A stretch of DNA of 64,000 nt from Dysosmobacter acutus (GCF_018919205.1 NZ_JAHLQN010000001.1:3092308-3156307), one strand, 5' to 3'; positions 33,759-42,786 are shown, counted from the stretch's first letter. The notes: generated from the sequence alone by a model not told the origin. Numbers and translations are program-made.

Positions 33759-34161
33759 AGGCGTTTTCGGCAAGAACGCAGACCTGGCCCAGCGCCTGAA
33801 GGACCGGATCGCGTTCCACGCCAACGAACACCGGCACACCTACGAGATCGGGAAGGGCGTCATGGACCCCCTGGTCCTGGACCTTCTGGCCGACTTCCGT
33901 GACGCCGGCGGTGTGATCCTCCCCGTGAAGCCGAACGGGACGGTCTGGCTGATCCGGCGCCGCCGCGTCGTGTCGGCGACCGTCATGTTCGTCGGAGCGG
34001 GAGCGGACGGCCTGACGTCCTTCAGCGTCCTTCGCGGACGCCTGGGGACGACGGCCTGGTCGTCCGAGCAGTTCACCGAACACGACATCGGGAAGATGGT
34101 CTTCCTGACGAAGGAAGCGGCCGAAGCGGCCCTGGAAGGCGGCGGAGCATGGCAACAGTAA
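33751..34161 (+). CDS. Conserved phage protein of unknown function
   Basis: 136 residues from the ATG with AAGGAG nine bases upstream; an ATG six bases earlier is too close to the site. The middle has a 'GTVWLIRRRRVVSATV' beta-rich part and the end reads 'GKMVFLTKEAAEAAL', a pattern common in small Firmicute-phage proteins. Function unknown. Confidence 0.7.
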   Translation: MSEGVFGKNADLAQRLKDRIAFHANEHRHTYEIGKGVMDPLVLDLLADFRDAGGVILPVKPNGTVWLIRRRRVVSATVMFVGAGADGLTSFSVLRGRLGTTAWSSEQFTEHDIGKMVFLTKEAAEAALEGGGAWQQ

Positions 34162-34568
34162 AGGAAATTGCCGCGTATGTCTGCGACAAACTGGCCGGAA
34201 AAGTCCTGATTCATAGATATGACGCCTATTCCACGAACAGCGTCTACTTGAAGTTCGACTACGGCCTGGGGAACAGTCTTCGCCTTTCTGACCATACAGG
34301 GAAAGCCGGTCTGAACTACCGTTTCAATATCATCACGACCCTGAAGAGCCTGGGAATAGAAACGTCCGGAGAATACCCCCGCTTTTATTATCCGCCCGAC
34401 ATGGTGGACAAGGCGATCGCCGACATCATGGAAGGCATCACAGAAAAACACGGCCGGTATCGTGACTATGAAAAGGCCCTGGAAACCGCACGGGCCAGGA
34501 CGAAGGGCGAACGTGGCTTCTGGGAGCAAGCCCGACTTGTGAAAGGCGACGGAGCATGGAAGGAATAG
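34149..34568 (+). CDS. Conserved phage protein of unknown function
   Basis: 139 residues, predicted alpha/beta, with 'YLKFDYGLGNSLRLSDHTGK' in the first half, a recurrent phage motif. It overlaps both neighbours by 13 bases. No function assigned. Confidence 0.7.
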   Translation: MATVKEIAAYVCDKLAGKVLIHRYDAYSTNSVYLKFDYGLGNSLRLSDHTGKAGLNYRFNIITTLKSLGIETSGEYPRFYYPPDMVDKAIADIMEGITEKHGRYRDYEKALETARARTKGERGFWEQARLVKGDGAWKE

Positions 34569-34954
34569 CCCGCGACCGCTGTCCGCTGTGCGGCGACTGC
34601 GAGTTCTTCGGCGACTATGACAAGGCGGTCGTCGGTCCCTGGGAACCTGTCCCAGGGACAAACGGCCGGCAGTATAGGACCGCCCTTCTGGGCTTCGATG
34701 AAGCCGCCGGCGCGATTTGTAAACGCCCACGGACAGGAACGAAGACCCGTGTCTATGCGGAAGTGCCGGCCTGTCCACACTTCGAGCCGAAGACCTGGAC
34801 GCGGCCGGAATATTGCCACGACTGCGACCGAAAGCACGGTGAAATGACGGACGGTTCGATCCTGTGTGACGGTTGGCCTGAATACCGAAAGGAAGGCGAC
34901 ACCGCCTGTCAGAACGGAAAAATCGCCTTCGGGAAGAACCTGTCCCTATTCTGA
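34556..34954 (+). CDS. Cysteine-rich phage protein
   Basis: 132 residues with at least eight cysteines in pairs (CPLCGDC near the start, CHDC near 100), suggesting zinc binding. No family recognised. First of four consecutive Cys-rich small genes. Confidence 0.65.
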   Translation: MEGIARDRCPLCGDCEFFGDYDKAVVGPWEPVPGTNGRQYRTALLGFDEAAGAICKRPRTGTKTRVYAEVPACPHFEPKTWTRPEYCHDCDRKHGEMTDGSILCDGWPEYRKEGDTACQNGKIAFGKNLSLF

Positions 34955-35001
34955 CGCCATGAAGAGCCACGATCAGAAATACCACGAAGGAGGCGAAGGC
35001 C

Positions 35002-35181
35002 ATGACATTCCTTGAAGAGGTCCGCCGGAAGGTCGAGAAGGAAGAAAAGGCGTGTGTGACGTGCGGGAACCTGGTCCGCATAGGCGGGACGCTGATCGGC
35101 TGTGTAGCCCACGACAAACTGATCCTTCCGAACTATCCGCCCTACTTCGGACAGAAGCCATGTCCGGACTGGAAGCCCTGA
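35002..35181 (+). CDS. Small cysteine-rich phage protein, 59 residues
   Basis: Starts at an ATG preceded by GAAGGAGG and ends two bases before the next gene. The product begins MTFLEEVRRKVEKEEKACVT and holds CVTCG, a GCV and a CPDW segment, which suggests a small zinc-binding fold. Confidence 0.65.
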   Translation: MTFLEEVRRKVEKEEKACVTCGNLVRIGGTLIGCVAHDKLILPNYPPYFGQKPCPDWKP

Positions 35182-35370
35182 ATGGCCCAGAAGAAGCGCC
35201 AGGGCGTCCCGCCGGCGATCCAGTATTCCATATTTGAAGGCGGCGATGTCTTCGTCTGCCCCTTCTGCTGTGCCGACCTTGCACGGACCGAAGCTGGAAT
35301 CCCGCGCAAGTGTCCAGAGTGCGGACAACCCATAGAAAGGAAGCAAAGCCATGATCGGAAGAAGGCGTAA
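35182..35370 (+). CDS. Small zinc-ribbon phage protein
   Basis: 62 residues with CPFCC (about 26-30) and CPEC (about 44-47), a four-cysteine zinc ribbon. It starts directly after the stop of the previous gene. Confidence 0.65.
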   Translation: MAQKKRQGVPPAIQYSIFEGGDVFVCPFCCADLARTEAGIPRKCPECGQPIERKQSHDRKKA

Positions 35371-35605
35371 GAACTTGCCGAAGTGGCGCTACGACTTCAA
35401 CTGTCGGAAGTGCGACAATATCCAGTTCATCGACGACCCCGCGCGCGGCCGCCTGGGCGACTACTGCGTGGCGTGTGTGGAAGCCTTCGACCAGGGGCGG
35501 CCGAACCCGATCCACGCCGACGACGACCGCGTCGTCCGGTGCGATTGCTTTCGGCCGATCCCCGAACCTGAAGAGGAAGAACAGAAAGAAGGTGAACACA
35601 CATGA
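35351..35605 (+). CDS. Cysteine-rich phage protein
   Basis: 84 residues with CRKC (18-21), CVAC (39-42) and CDC (64-66), followed by a Glu-rich tail. It overlaps the previous gene by 20 bases and the next by four. Zinc binding is likely; role unknown. Confidence 0.6.
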   Translation: MIGRRRKNLPKWRYDFNCRKCDNIQFIDDPARGRLGDYCVACVEAFDQGRPNPIHADDDRVVRCDCFRPIPEPEEEEQKEGEHT

Positions 35606-36120
35606 TGAAGCGTTTTCTGACCGGCGTCCTGTCCATCGTCGCGGGAACGGCCCTGGTGCTGACGTCCTTCGCCGGTGCGTGTTCCGAAGACGCCGGAAGT
35701 GTAAGCGGACCCCCAGCCCAGGAAACGCCGCCAGCGGCCTTCCAGGGGCCTTCTGGAACCCTTTCCGAAATGGAAACAGTTCCGGAGCCTGACCCAGAGC
35801 CGGAACCGGAGTGGATCGAAGCCGTGGCGACTGCGTACTGTTCATGCGAAATCTGCTGTGAAGAATGGGCGCTGAACCGGCCGGACGGGATCGTCTACAC
35901 CGCCAGCGGCGCCGAAGCTGTCCAGGGCGTGACGATCGCCGCCGACTGGTCGATCTACCCGCCAGGGACCGTCCTGTTCGTGGAAGACCTGGGCGAAATG
36001 GTCGTCCAGGACCGCGGCGGAGCGATCCAGGGCCAGAAGATCGACGTCTACTTCGAGAGCCACGACGACGCCCTTCAGTTCGGCCGCCAGAATGTCCGAT
36101 TCTACATAGTGAACGACTGA
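35602..36120 (+). CDS. Secreted 3D-domain protein
   Basis: 172 residues. An N-terminal signal sequence (about 1-27, ending 'SFAGAC', a weak lipobox) is followed by a Pro/Glu linker and then, from about residue 75, a 3D domain (three conserved Asp; 'TAYCSCEICC', 'IAADWSIYPPGTVLFVEDLG', 'VQDRGGAIQGQKIDVYFESH' pattern). 3D domains are found in MltA-like and resuscitation-promoting cell-wall proteins. A secreted wall-active protein in an early module is unexpected and may act on the host envelope. Confidence 0.8.
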   Translation: MMKRFLTGVLSIVAGTALVLTSFAGACSEDAGSVSGPPAQETPPAAFQGPSGTLSEMETVPEPDPEPEPEWIEAVATAYCSCEICCEEWALNRPDGIVYTASGAEAVQGVTIAADWSIYPPGTVLFVEDLGEMVVQDRGGAIQGQKIDVYFESHDDALQFGRQNVRFYIVND

Positions 36121-36135
36121 AAGAAACTGAAATCA

Positions 36136-36175
36136 AATGATAGCACGGGCAAGCGGACGAAGTCCGACTTGCTAT
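36136..36175. repeat. Imperfect hairpin before the MazG-like gene
   Basis: GATA, GCAAG and GGAC pair in order with GTCC, CTTGC and TATC around GAA. No T run follows, so it is not a terminator. Confidence 0.4.
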
Positions 36176-36200
36176 CGTGCAGAAAGGAAACAGAACAGAC

Positions 36201-36608
36201 ATGGAGATCAAAGACATCGTTCAGAAGGCACACGACAACGCCGTCAAGCACGGCTTCTGGGACCCGCCCCTTCCATTCGGGACGGCGATCGCGCTGATCC
36301 ATAGCGAACTTTCCGAAGCCCTGGAAGAGGAACGCGCCGGCCGGCCCCTGGTCTGGTATCATTGCACGGAGGGCGACCCGTCCCTTCCCTGTGACCCCGC
36401 GGACGAAACCGAGTGCTTCCAGTACGGCCACGAAGACGCCTGTCAGTACAGGAACCAGAAGCCCGAAGGCGTGGCCGTGGAACTGGCCGACGCCGTGATC
36501 CGGATCGCGGACCTGTGCGGCCACCTGGGAATCGACCTGGACGCCGTGATCGCGGAGAAGATGGCCTACAACGCCGGCCGCCCCTATAAGCACGGAAAAC
36601 GGTTCTGA
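36201..36608 (+). CDS. MazG-like nucleotide pyrophosphohydrolase
   Basis: 135 residues from the ATG that follows AGAAAGGA. 'LIHSELSEALEEE' (E-x-x-E helix) and 'VAVELADAVIRIADLCG' give the paired acidic helices of all-alpha NTP pyrophosphatases. Phage MazG proteins trim the nucleotide or alarmone pool. A Cys-containing insert lies between the two helices. Confidence 0.75.
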   Translation: MEIKDIVQKAHDNAVKHGFWDPPLPFGTAIALIHSELSEALEEERAGRPLVWYHCTEGDPSLPCDPADETECFQYGHEDACQYRNQKPEGVAVELADAVIRIADLCGHLGIDLDAVIAEKMAYNAGRPYKHGKRF

Positions 36609-36622
36609 AAGGCGGCGACACC

Positions 36623-37024
36623 ATGAATCAAGTTCAACTGATCGGCCGAATGGCCCGTGAACCGGAATTAAGGCGCACGGAGAAGGGGACGCCCGTCGTG
36701 TCCTTCGCCCTGGCTGTCGACCGCCGCTTCCAGCGCGACACCGTGGATTTTGTGGACTGCGTGGCGTGGCGCGGGACGGCGGAGTTCGTGAACAAGTATT
36801 TCCGCAAGGGGAAGCGCGTCGCCCTGACCGGTTCGATCCAGGTCCGAAAGTGGAAGGACAAGGAAGGCAACGACCGGAAGACGGTCGAAGTGGTCGCCGA
36901 CTCCGTGGAGTTCGCCGACGGCAAGGACCAGGGCGCCGGTTCCTACGCCGCCGACCAGATGGCCGCCGCCGCGGACCAGCAGTTCACGGAGGTCGAAGAC
37001 GACGACGGAGAACTTCCGTTCTGA
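36623..37024 (+). CDS. ssb: Single-stranded DNA-binding protein
   Basis: 133 residues. OB fold with 'NQVQLIGRMAREPELRRTEKG', 'FALAVDR' and 'DFVDCVAWR' segments, and the acidic C-terminal tip ending 'DDDGELPF' that recruits partner proteins. It protects single strands in phage replication and should work with the Rad52-like protein. Confidence 0.95.
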   Translation: MNQVQLIGRMAREPELRRTEKGTPVVSFALAVDRRFQRDTVDFVDCVAWRGTAEFVNKYFRKGKRVALTGSIQVRKWKDKEGNDRKTVEVVADSVEFADGKDQGAGSYAADQMAAAADQQFTEVEDDDGELPF

Positions 37025-37053
37025 CACACCCCAGAAGAAAGGCGGTGAAACGC

Positions 37054-37563
37054 ATGGATCAGAATGAAAAGGAAGAGAAGCGGAAAGCCTGGGTACGCTT
37101 CCGCGTCATGGACGTCCTTCGCAACCACGACCAGGAAGCGCGCGTCATAGAATCCCAGATCGCGGCGGAGCGGGCCGCCCTGGCCGAAGACCTGAAGGAA
37201 ATCCTGGAATCCGCCTTCCCTTCCGGCCAGCTTTCCGACGCCGGCGTCCGCGTCCAGTCCTCCCCAGACTCAGACGCCCGAATGGTGAACATGGTCACAC
37301 GGACGGAGAAGCGCCGGAACACCGCCGACCGCCGGATCGGCGCCCTGGAACGTCAGGCCCAGCAGATCGAAGACGTCCTGTCCGCGATCCTGGACATGGA
37401 CAGCCAGTCGAAGTGTGTCCTTCTGGCCCTGTATTACCCCTTCCGATCCTACAAAGAAGCGGCCGACTTCCTCCACATGGCGAAGGCCACGATCTACCGC
37501 CAGAGGAAAACGGCCCTGGACTCCCTATTCGCCACCATGTATAAATCCGATTCCTTCCGCTGA
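37054..37563 (+). CDS. Late-transcription regulator with sigma-like helix-turn-helix (ArpU/RinA type)
   Basis: 169 residues. The first 110 are charged and helical. The C-terminal 60 ('SKCVLLALYYPF', 'SYKEAADFLHMAKATIYRQRKTAL') form a sigma-70 region-4-like helix-turn-helix. Proteins of this type lie just before the terminase genes in Firmicute phages and switch on late genes. It is the last gene of the early module and is followed by a terminator. Confidence 0.8.
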   Translation: MDQNEKEEKRKAWVRFRVMDVLRNHDQEARVIESQIAAERAALAEDLKEILESAFPSGQLSDAGVRVQSSPDSDARMVNMVTRTEKRRNTADRRIGALERQAQQIEDVLSAILDMDSQSKCVLLALYYPFRSYKEAADFLHMAKATIYRQRKTALDSLFATMYKSDSFR

Positions 37564-37668
37564 AAGATGAATACAGGTGAATACACATGAGACTTTCAAT
37601 CTGCAAATCCATGTGGTAGAATTATAGTCGGGAACAGCGTGTTCCCCCTCCTTTTGAATAGGGTACAG

Positions 37669-37697
37669 AAAGACGTCCTTTCGGGGGCGTCTTTTTT
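37669..37697 (+). terminator. Terminator between early and late modules
   Basis: AAGACGTCC pairs with GGGCGTCTT around TTTC and is followed by six T. It lies about 40 bases before the terminase small subunit and may be where the late regulator acts. Confidence 0.75.
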
Positions 37698-37740
37698 GTA
37701 CCCGCTTTCAGAGGATCACGAAGAAAGGACGGTGTGAATC

Positions 37741-38241
37741 ATGGCGAAGATCACGAAGAAGAATGAAGTCTTCTGTGAAGAATATCTGATCGACCTGAAC
37801 GCGACCCAGGCCGCGATCCGCGCCGGATATTCTCCGGATTCCGCGGGAAGTATTGGATTTGAATTGCTGAAGAAACCTGAAATTCGCGCGCGCATTGACC
37901 AGGCGATGGCCGAAAGGTCGAAGCGGACGGGGATCAACGCCGACCGCGTCCTTCGCGAACTGGGCCGGATTGCCTTCCTGAACCCGAAGGACGTGATCGA
38001 CCTTGACACGGCGAAGGTCCTGGACACCGCCACCGAAGACGACCTGGCCGTGATCGCCGGCGTCAAGGTGAAGCAGACCCCGACAGAGTTAGGAACGAGC
38101 GTCGAACGCGAAGTGAAGATGGCCGACAAGCTGAAGGCCCTGGAACTGTGCGGCCGTCACCTGGGAATGTTCAAGGACAATCCTGAAGCGAACGCCCCTG
38201 TGACGGTGGTGATCAACTATGACTACGGCGGCGAAGGTTGA
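37741..38241 (+). CDS. Terminase small subunit
   Basis: 166 residues; 'FCEEYLIDLNATQAAIRAGYS' (in part) is the canonical N-terminal helix-turn-helix of PBSX/XtmA-type small terminases. It recognises phage DNA and delivers it to the large subunit. It overlaps the next gene by 23 bases. Confidence 0.95.
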   Translation: MAKITKKNEVFCEEYLIDLNATQAAIRAGYSPDSAGSIGFELLKKPEIRARIDQAMAERSKRTGINADRVLRELGRIAFLNPKDVIDLDTAKVLDTATEDDLAVIAGVKVKQTPTELGTSVEREVKMADKLKALELCGRHLGMFKDNPEANAPVTVVINYDYGGEG

Positions 38242-39490
38242 GTTCAAGGCGTCCGCCCAGTTCAACCCCGTCTTCCGCCCCGTCAACGAATGGCGCGGCC
38301 GCTACCGCATTTTGAAGGGATCGGCCGGTTCTGGGAAGTCCGTGAACATCGCCCAGGACTACATAGCGAAGCTGTCCGACCCCGCCTATACCGGCGCGAA
38401 CCTTCTGGTCGTCCGGAAGATCGAGGAAACGAACCGCGATTCCACCTTCGCGGAACTTCAGGCCGCGATCTACCGAATGTTCGGTCCCTATGCCGAACGT
38501 TTCTGGAAGGTCAACCTGAACCCCCTGGCCCTGGAATGTAAGATCACAGGGAACCGGATCATATTCCGCGGCGTGAAGGACCAGCGCCAGCGGGAGAAGG
38601 TGAAGTCCATCACCTTCAAAAACGGAAAACTGGTCTGGATATGGTGCGAGGAAGCGACGGAACTTCTTTCCGAAGACGTCGACATTCTGGACGACCGTCT
38701 TCGCGGCAAGCTGGACGGCATGAATCCGAACCTGTATTACCAGATCACAATGACCTTCAACCCCGTCAGCGCGACGCATTGGATCAAGGCCAGATACTTC
38801 GACAAGGCCGATCCGGACGTCCTGGCCCATCATTCCACCTATAAGACGAACCGGTTCATAGACCCCGCCTATTATCGCCGCATGGAGCGCCGCAAGGAAG
38901 AAGACCCTGAAGGCTATCGCGTCTACGGCCTGGGCGAATGGGGCGAACTGGGCGGCCTGATCCTGACGAACTTCGAAGTCCACGACTTCAAGGTCAACAG
39001 GGACGCCTTCGACGCCTTCTACTACGGCCAGGACTTCGGCTACAACCACGCGAACGCGATCCTGGGCGTCGGCTGGAAGGACGGCGAAGTCTATATCTGT
39101 TCCGAAATCTACGTCTTCGAGAAGGACACCGAAGAGATCATCGGCCTTGCAAATCAGGCGAAGGTCGACCGGCGTGTGGAAATGTTCTGTGATTCTGCGG
39201 AGCCGGACCGGATCAAGACCTGGCAGAAGGCCGGCTTCCGTGCCTACCCCGTGAAGAAAGAGCCTGGAAGCGTGAAGGCACAAATCGACTGGCTGAAGGG
39301 CCGGAAAATCCACATTCACCCTTCCTGTGTGAACGTCCTGAAGGAAGTTCAACAATGGAAGTGGAAAAAGGACCCGACCACGGGCCTTTACATCGACGAA
39401 CCCGTGGAGTTCATGGACGACGCCATGGCGGCCCTTCGCTATTCCGTCGAACGACTCCGCCGCGGTTCCGCTATTGAAGTTTTGAAATAA
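38219..39490 (+). CDS. Terminase large subunit (PBSX family)
   Basis: 423 residues. Walker A 'GSAGSGKS' at 34-41, Walker B-type 'VWIWCEEATEL' and C-terminal RNase-H-like nuclease segment 'YYGQDFGYNHANA'. It packages DNA into the prohead by ATP hydrolysis and cuts concatemers. Confidence 0.95.
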   Translation: MTTAAKVEFKASAQFNPVFRPVNEWRGRYRILKGSAGSGKSVNIAQDYIAKLSDPAYTGANLLVVRKIEETNRDSTFAELQAAIYRMFGPYAERFWKVNLNPLALECKITGNRIIFRGVKDQRQREKVKSITFKNGKLVWIWCEEATELLSEDVDILDDRLRGKLDGMNPNLYYQITMTFNPVSATHWIKARYFDKADPDVLAHHSTYKTNRFIDPAYYRRMERRKEEDPEGYRVYGLGEWGELGGLILTNFEVHDFKVNRDAFDAFYYGQDFGYNHANAILGVGWKDGEVYICSEIYVFEKDTEEIIGLANQAKVDRRVEMFCDSAEPDRIKTWQKAGFRAYPVKKEPGSVKAQIDWLKGRKIHIHPSCVNVLKEVQQWKWKKDPTTGLYIDEPVEFMDDAMAALRYSVERLRRGSAIEVLK

Positions 39491-39504
39491 GGGAGTGACA
39501 CCAC

Positions 39505-40998
39505 ATGGCCGAATATTCCGTCATGGACCGGATCAACATGATTATTTCCGATCCGGACCACGCGACAATGACCCTGGCCCAGATCGTGACCGAAGAGATC
39601 AGGGAGTTCAAGGCGTCCGAGCAGTACGCGAACATGATCCAGGCCGAAGCCTATTACAGAAACCGGACCGACGTCCAGCGGAAGACGAACGACGTCGCGA
39701 ACCGGTCGAATACCAGGATCGAACACCCGATTCTGAAGAAGCTGGTCGACCAGAAGGCGAACTACCTTCTGGGAAAGCCCTTCACCGTGGACACGAAGAA
39801 CAGTTCCTACGGCGACGCCCTGAACGACGTCTTCGACCAGACCTTCCGCCGGAAGATCAAGTCCCTGGGGAAGGGCGCCGTGAAGTCCGGTATTGCATGG
39901 CTTCAGCCCTACTTCGACGACGGGAAACTGGCCTTCATGCGAATCCCGTCCGCGGAACTGGTCCCGATCTGGCGCGACGCGGAGCGAACGAAGCTGGACG
40001 CCTTCATTCGCTTCTATGACCAGGTGATCTACATCGGCACCAGGAAGCACACGATCACCCACGCCGAACTGTGGTGGACCGGCGGCGTCAAATATTTCAA
40101 AACCGACGCCTTCGCCGGCACCATCGCCGGCGACTTTATCGTCGACACCGAACACGGCGACGAAGCCAACGACTACACCGAACCCCATTTCACCGTCGGC
40201 AACAAGGCCTACAACTGGGACACCGTCCCGATCGTCTGGCTGAAGTACAACGAAGAGGAACTTCCCCTTTGCTACTTCATCAAGGACCTGATCGACGACA
40301 TCAACTGGCAGACGTCCGTGACCGCCGACGTTCTCCGCGACGTGGCGAAGTTCATCTATGTCCTGAAGAACTACGGCGGCCAGGATTTGGGCGAGTTCAT
40401 CAAGGACCTGAAGGAACACATGGCAATCAAAGTCACCACCGACGGCGGTGTGGACAAACTTCAGGCCGACCTTAATATCGACGCCGTCATGGCCTTCCTG
40501 GATAAACAGCGCCGCGACGTCTACGACTTCGCCGCGGCCGTCGACACGAAGGACCCTGACCTGGGGAACGCGTCCGGAACGGCGATCAATTTCCGCTATA
40601 TGGACCTGTCGTCCGACTGTGATTCCCTGGCGACCGAACTGAAGGACACCTTCCAGCGCCTGAAACTGTTCATCGACGTTTACCTTCAGATCGCCGGCAA
40701 GGGCGACTTTTCGAAGGAAACTTTCGACATCGTCTTCAACATGGACCTTCCCGTCAACGAAACCGACGTGATCCAGAACGCCGTCGCCAGCGAAAGCCTT
40801 CTGTCGAAGCGGACGATCCTTCAGAATCACCCCTGGGTGACGGACGCTGACGAAGAAATGGAGCGAATCGACGCGGAGAAGAAGGCCGCTATGGAGGAAT
40901 ACGGCGAAGGCCTGTTCGGCGACGCCCTGGGCGCCGGCAAGGGCCAGAACGGCCAGGGCGACCCCGTGAATGGCGGTGGAGCCGATGGCAACGAATAA
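39505..40998 (+). CDS. Portal protein (SPP1 gp6 type)
   Basis: 497 residues; 'RIEHPILKKLVDQKANYLLGKPF' (in part) and the following alpha/beta region match the SPP1-type portal family. It forms the dodecameric DNA gate at a head vertex. It overlaps the minor head gene by 29 bases. Confidence 0.93.
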   Translation: MAEYSVMDRINMIISDPDHATMTLAQIVTEEIREFKASEQYANMIQAEAYYRNRTDVQRKTNDVANRSNTRIEHPILKKLVDQKANYLLGKPFTVDTKNSSYGDALNDVFDQTFRRKIKSLGKGAVKSGIAWLQPYFDDGKLAFMRIPSAELVPIWRDAERTKLDAFIRFYDQVIYIGTRKHTITHAELWWTGGVKYFKTDAFAGTIAGDFIVDTEHGDEANDYTEPHFTVGNKAYNWDTVPIVWLKYNEEELPLCYFIKDLIDDINWQTSVTADVLRDVAKFIYVLKNYGGQDLGEFIKDLKEHMAIKVTTDGGVDKLQADLNIDAVMAFLDKQRRDVYDFAAAVDTKDPDLGNASGTAINFRYMDLSSDCDSLATELKDTFQRLKLFIDVYLQIAGKGDFSKETFDIVFNMDLPVNETDVIQNAVASESLLSKRTILQNHPWVTDADEEMERIDAEKKAAMEEYGEGLFGDALGAGKGQNGQGDPVNGGGADGNE

Positions 40999-42556
40999 CC
41001 GTGACTACTGGGCCGAACGCGCCCTGACGCGCGAGAACGAAGCCTATCTTCGCGGCGCGAACCTGTCGGGGAAAATGTTCAGGGAGTACGAAGCCGCGGC
41101 GAAGTCGATCCGAAGCCAGATCGACAGCTTCTATTCGAAGTACGCCGGCAAGTACGGCCTGACCTATGACCAGGCGGTCCGCCTTCTGTCCAGGAAGGAG
41201 TTCCAGGAGTGGAAGGCCACCCTGGGCGACTACGTCGCCACCATCGAAGCCACGACCGATCCCAGCGTGAAGGCGGTCCTGAAGGCGCAACTGGACGCCC
41301 TGTCGGCGAACAGTTCCATTTCCCGCCTGGAAGCCCTTCAAGGTCAAATCGACCTGATCCTGAACGACCTGTGGAAACGCGGCGTCGAGCAGATGAAGGA
41401 AGAACTGGGCGACGGCTTCGTCGAAGGCTACTACAAGAAGTCCTATGACCTCCAAAGCCGCGCCGGCTTCTACAATGAGATTGCGAAGATCGACGCTTCC
41501 GCCGTCGAAGACGCCGTGTCCTATCCCTGGTCCGGCGCCATGTTCTCCGATCGCCTGTGGCAGTCGAAACAGGCCCTGGTCTTCAACACCAGGGAGATCA
41601 TCACCCAGGGCCTGATCCAGGGAAAAAGCGTGGGCGTCATGGCGTCCGCCCTTTCCTCCCGAATGGGCCAGTCCTACAAAAACGCCGAACGCCTGATCCG
41701 CACCGAAACCGCCCATATCCACGCAGAAGCCGACAGAAGGGCCTACAAGGAAGCCGGCGTCGCGGAATATGAATATATGGCCGCGGTCAACGAACGCACC
41801 TGTGACACTTGCGGCGCCCTGGACGGCCGCCGTTTCAAGGTCGACGACGCGGAACCTGGCGTCAACTACCCGCCCATTCACCCGAACTGCCGCTGTACGA
41901 CGGTCGAATATGACCCCGAAGAGGCCCTGGACTGGCTGAACAGCGGGGAGCCTATGCCGAAGCGGACCACCTATCAGGAATGGTACAGCCGGCAGACGGC
42001 CGCGAACGGTCAAGGTTCGGTTGAAGTCGAACGGAAGAAAGCGTATAATATCAAGGCAGACCAGGAGCAATTCGACGCCTTCCTGGGCGTCCTTCCGGAC
42101 GGTGAAGTCCCGTCCACCCTGGACGCCTTCCAGAACGTGAAATACACGAATCCGGAGAAATGGCGCCAGATGAAGGCGAAGGTCCGCCTTTACAACAGCG
42201 CCGCTATCCGCGGCACCCTTCCCGAAGCGGCGTCCGCGTCGGCGCCCCAGGACAAACTTCAGGGCTATCTTCTGAACCACGAACACCCCCGCGGGAAGGA
42301 AAAAGCCCATGTGATTAACCATGTCCTGGGCTACAATGTGGAAAACTGGGAAACCTTCCAGAAGAAACTTCTGACGGAGGTCCAGAAGTCCCCTGTGACG
42401 AAGACCGTGTCCACGCAGTTCGGTGAACGATACACCGTCCCCGTGATCCTGTATGGCCGGAAGGACCGGTTCCTTCGTCTGAACACCGTCTGGCAGATCG
42501 ACACCGGCGGGAAGGCCCCGCATTTCATCACGGCAACGCCGGAAAGGAAGAAGTGA
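40970..42556 (+). CDS. Minor head protein (SPP1 gp7 type) with C-terminal DUF6883-like toxin domain
   Basis: 528 residues. Residues about 1-330 match the SPP1 gp7/MuF head-morphogenesis family, ending in 'RTETAHIHAEADR' and 'CDTCGALDGRRFKV...HPNCRCT'. Residues about 415-525 are an added domain with 'KLQGYLLNHEHPRGKEKAH' and 'LRLNTVWQID', the pattern of DUF6883-type domains related to the BECR nuclease fold. MuF proteins are known carriers of such domains, which may be injected with DNA. A DUF4926-like small gene, a plausible immunity partner, follows at once. Confidence 0.85.
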   Translation: MAVEPMATNNRDYWAERALTRENEAYLRGANLSGKMFREYEAAAKSIRSQIDSFYSKYAGKYGLTYDQAVRLLSRKEFQEWKATLGDYVATIEATTDPSVKAVLKAQLDALSANSSISRLEALQGQIDLILNDLWKRGVEQMKEELGDGFVEGYYKKSYDLQSRAGFYNEIAKIDASAVEDAVSYPWSGAMFSDRLWQSKQALVFNTREIITQGLIQGKSVGVMASALSSRMGQSYKNAERLIRTETAHIHAEADRRAYKEAGVAEYEYMAAVNERTCDTCGALDGRRFKVDDAEPGVNYPPIHPNCRCTTVEYDPEEALDWLNSGEPMPKRTTYQEWYSRQTAANGQGSVEVERKKAYNIKADQEQFDAFLGVLPDGEVPSTLDAFQNVKYTNPEKWRQMKAKVRLYNSAAIRGTLPEAASASAPQDKLQGYLLNHEHPRGKEKAHVINHVLGYNVENWETFQKKLLTEVQKSPVTKTVSTQFGERYTVPVILYGRKDRFLRLNTVWQIDTGGKAPHFITATPERKK

Positions 42557-42562
42557 CAGCCT

Positions 42563-42760
42563 ATGTTTGAATTATATGACACCGTCGTCCTTCTGGAAGA
42601 CGACCCTGAAACCGGCGTCAAGGCCGGCACGGAAGGGACCGTCGTCTATATCCAGGGCAACGGGGAAGCCTATACCGTCGAGTTCTTCGACGAAAACGGG
42701 GACACGATCGAAGACGCCCTGTTCAAGGACTTCCTTCCGTCACAACTGAAGAAGAAGTAA
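42563..42760 (+). CDS. DUF4926-like small protein, possible immunity partner
   Basis: 65 residues: 'FELYDTVVLLEDDPETGVKAG' (in part), 'GTVVYI' and 'YTVEFFDENGDT' match the SH3-like DUF4926 fold. It begins seven bases after the head-toxin gene and is followed directly by two terminators. DUF4926 genes often sit beside DUF6883 genes, so an immunity role is likely but not shown. Confidence 0.7.
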   Translation: MFELYDTVVLLEDDPETGVKAGTEGTVVYIQGNGEAYTVEFFDENGDTIEDALFKDFLPSQLKKK

Positions 42761-42786
42761 ACGTCGGCCGACTGGCCGGCGTTTTC
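42760..42786 (+). terminator. First of two tandem terminators after the DUF4926-like gene
   Basis: AACGTCGGCC pairs with GGCCGGCGTT around GACT, then TTCTTAT. It begins at the stop codon. Confidence 0.7.
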
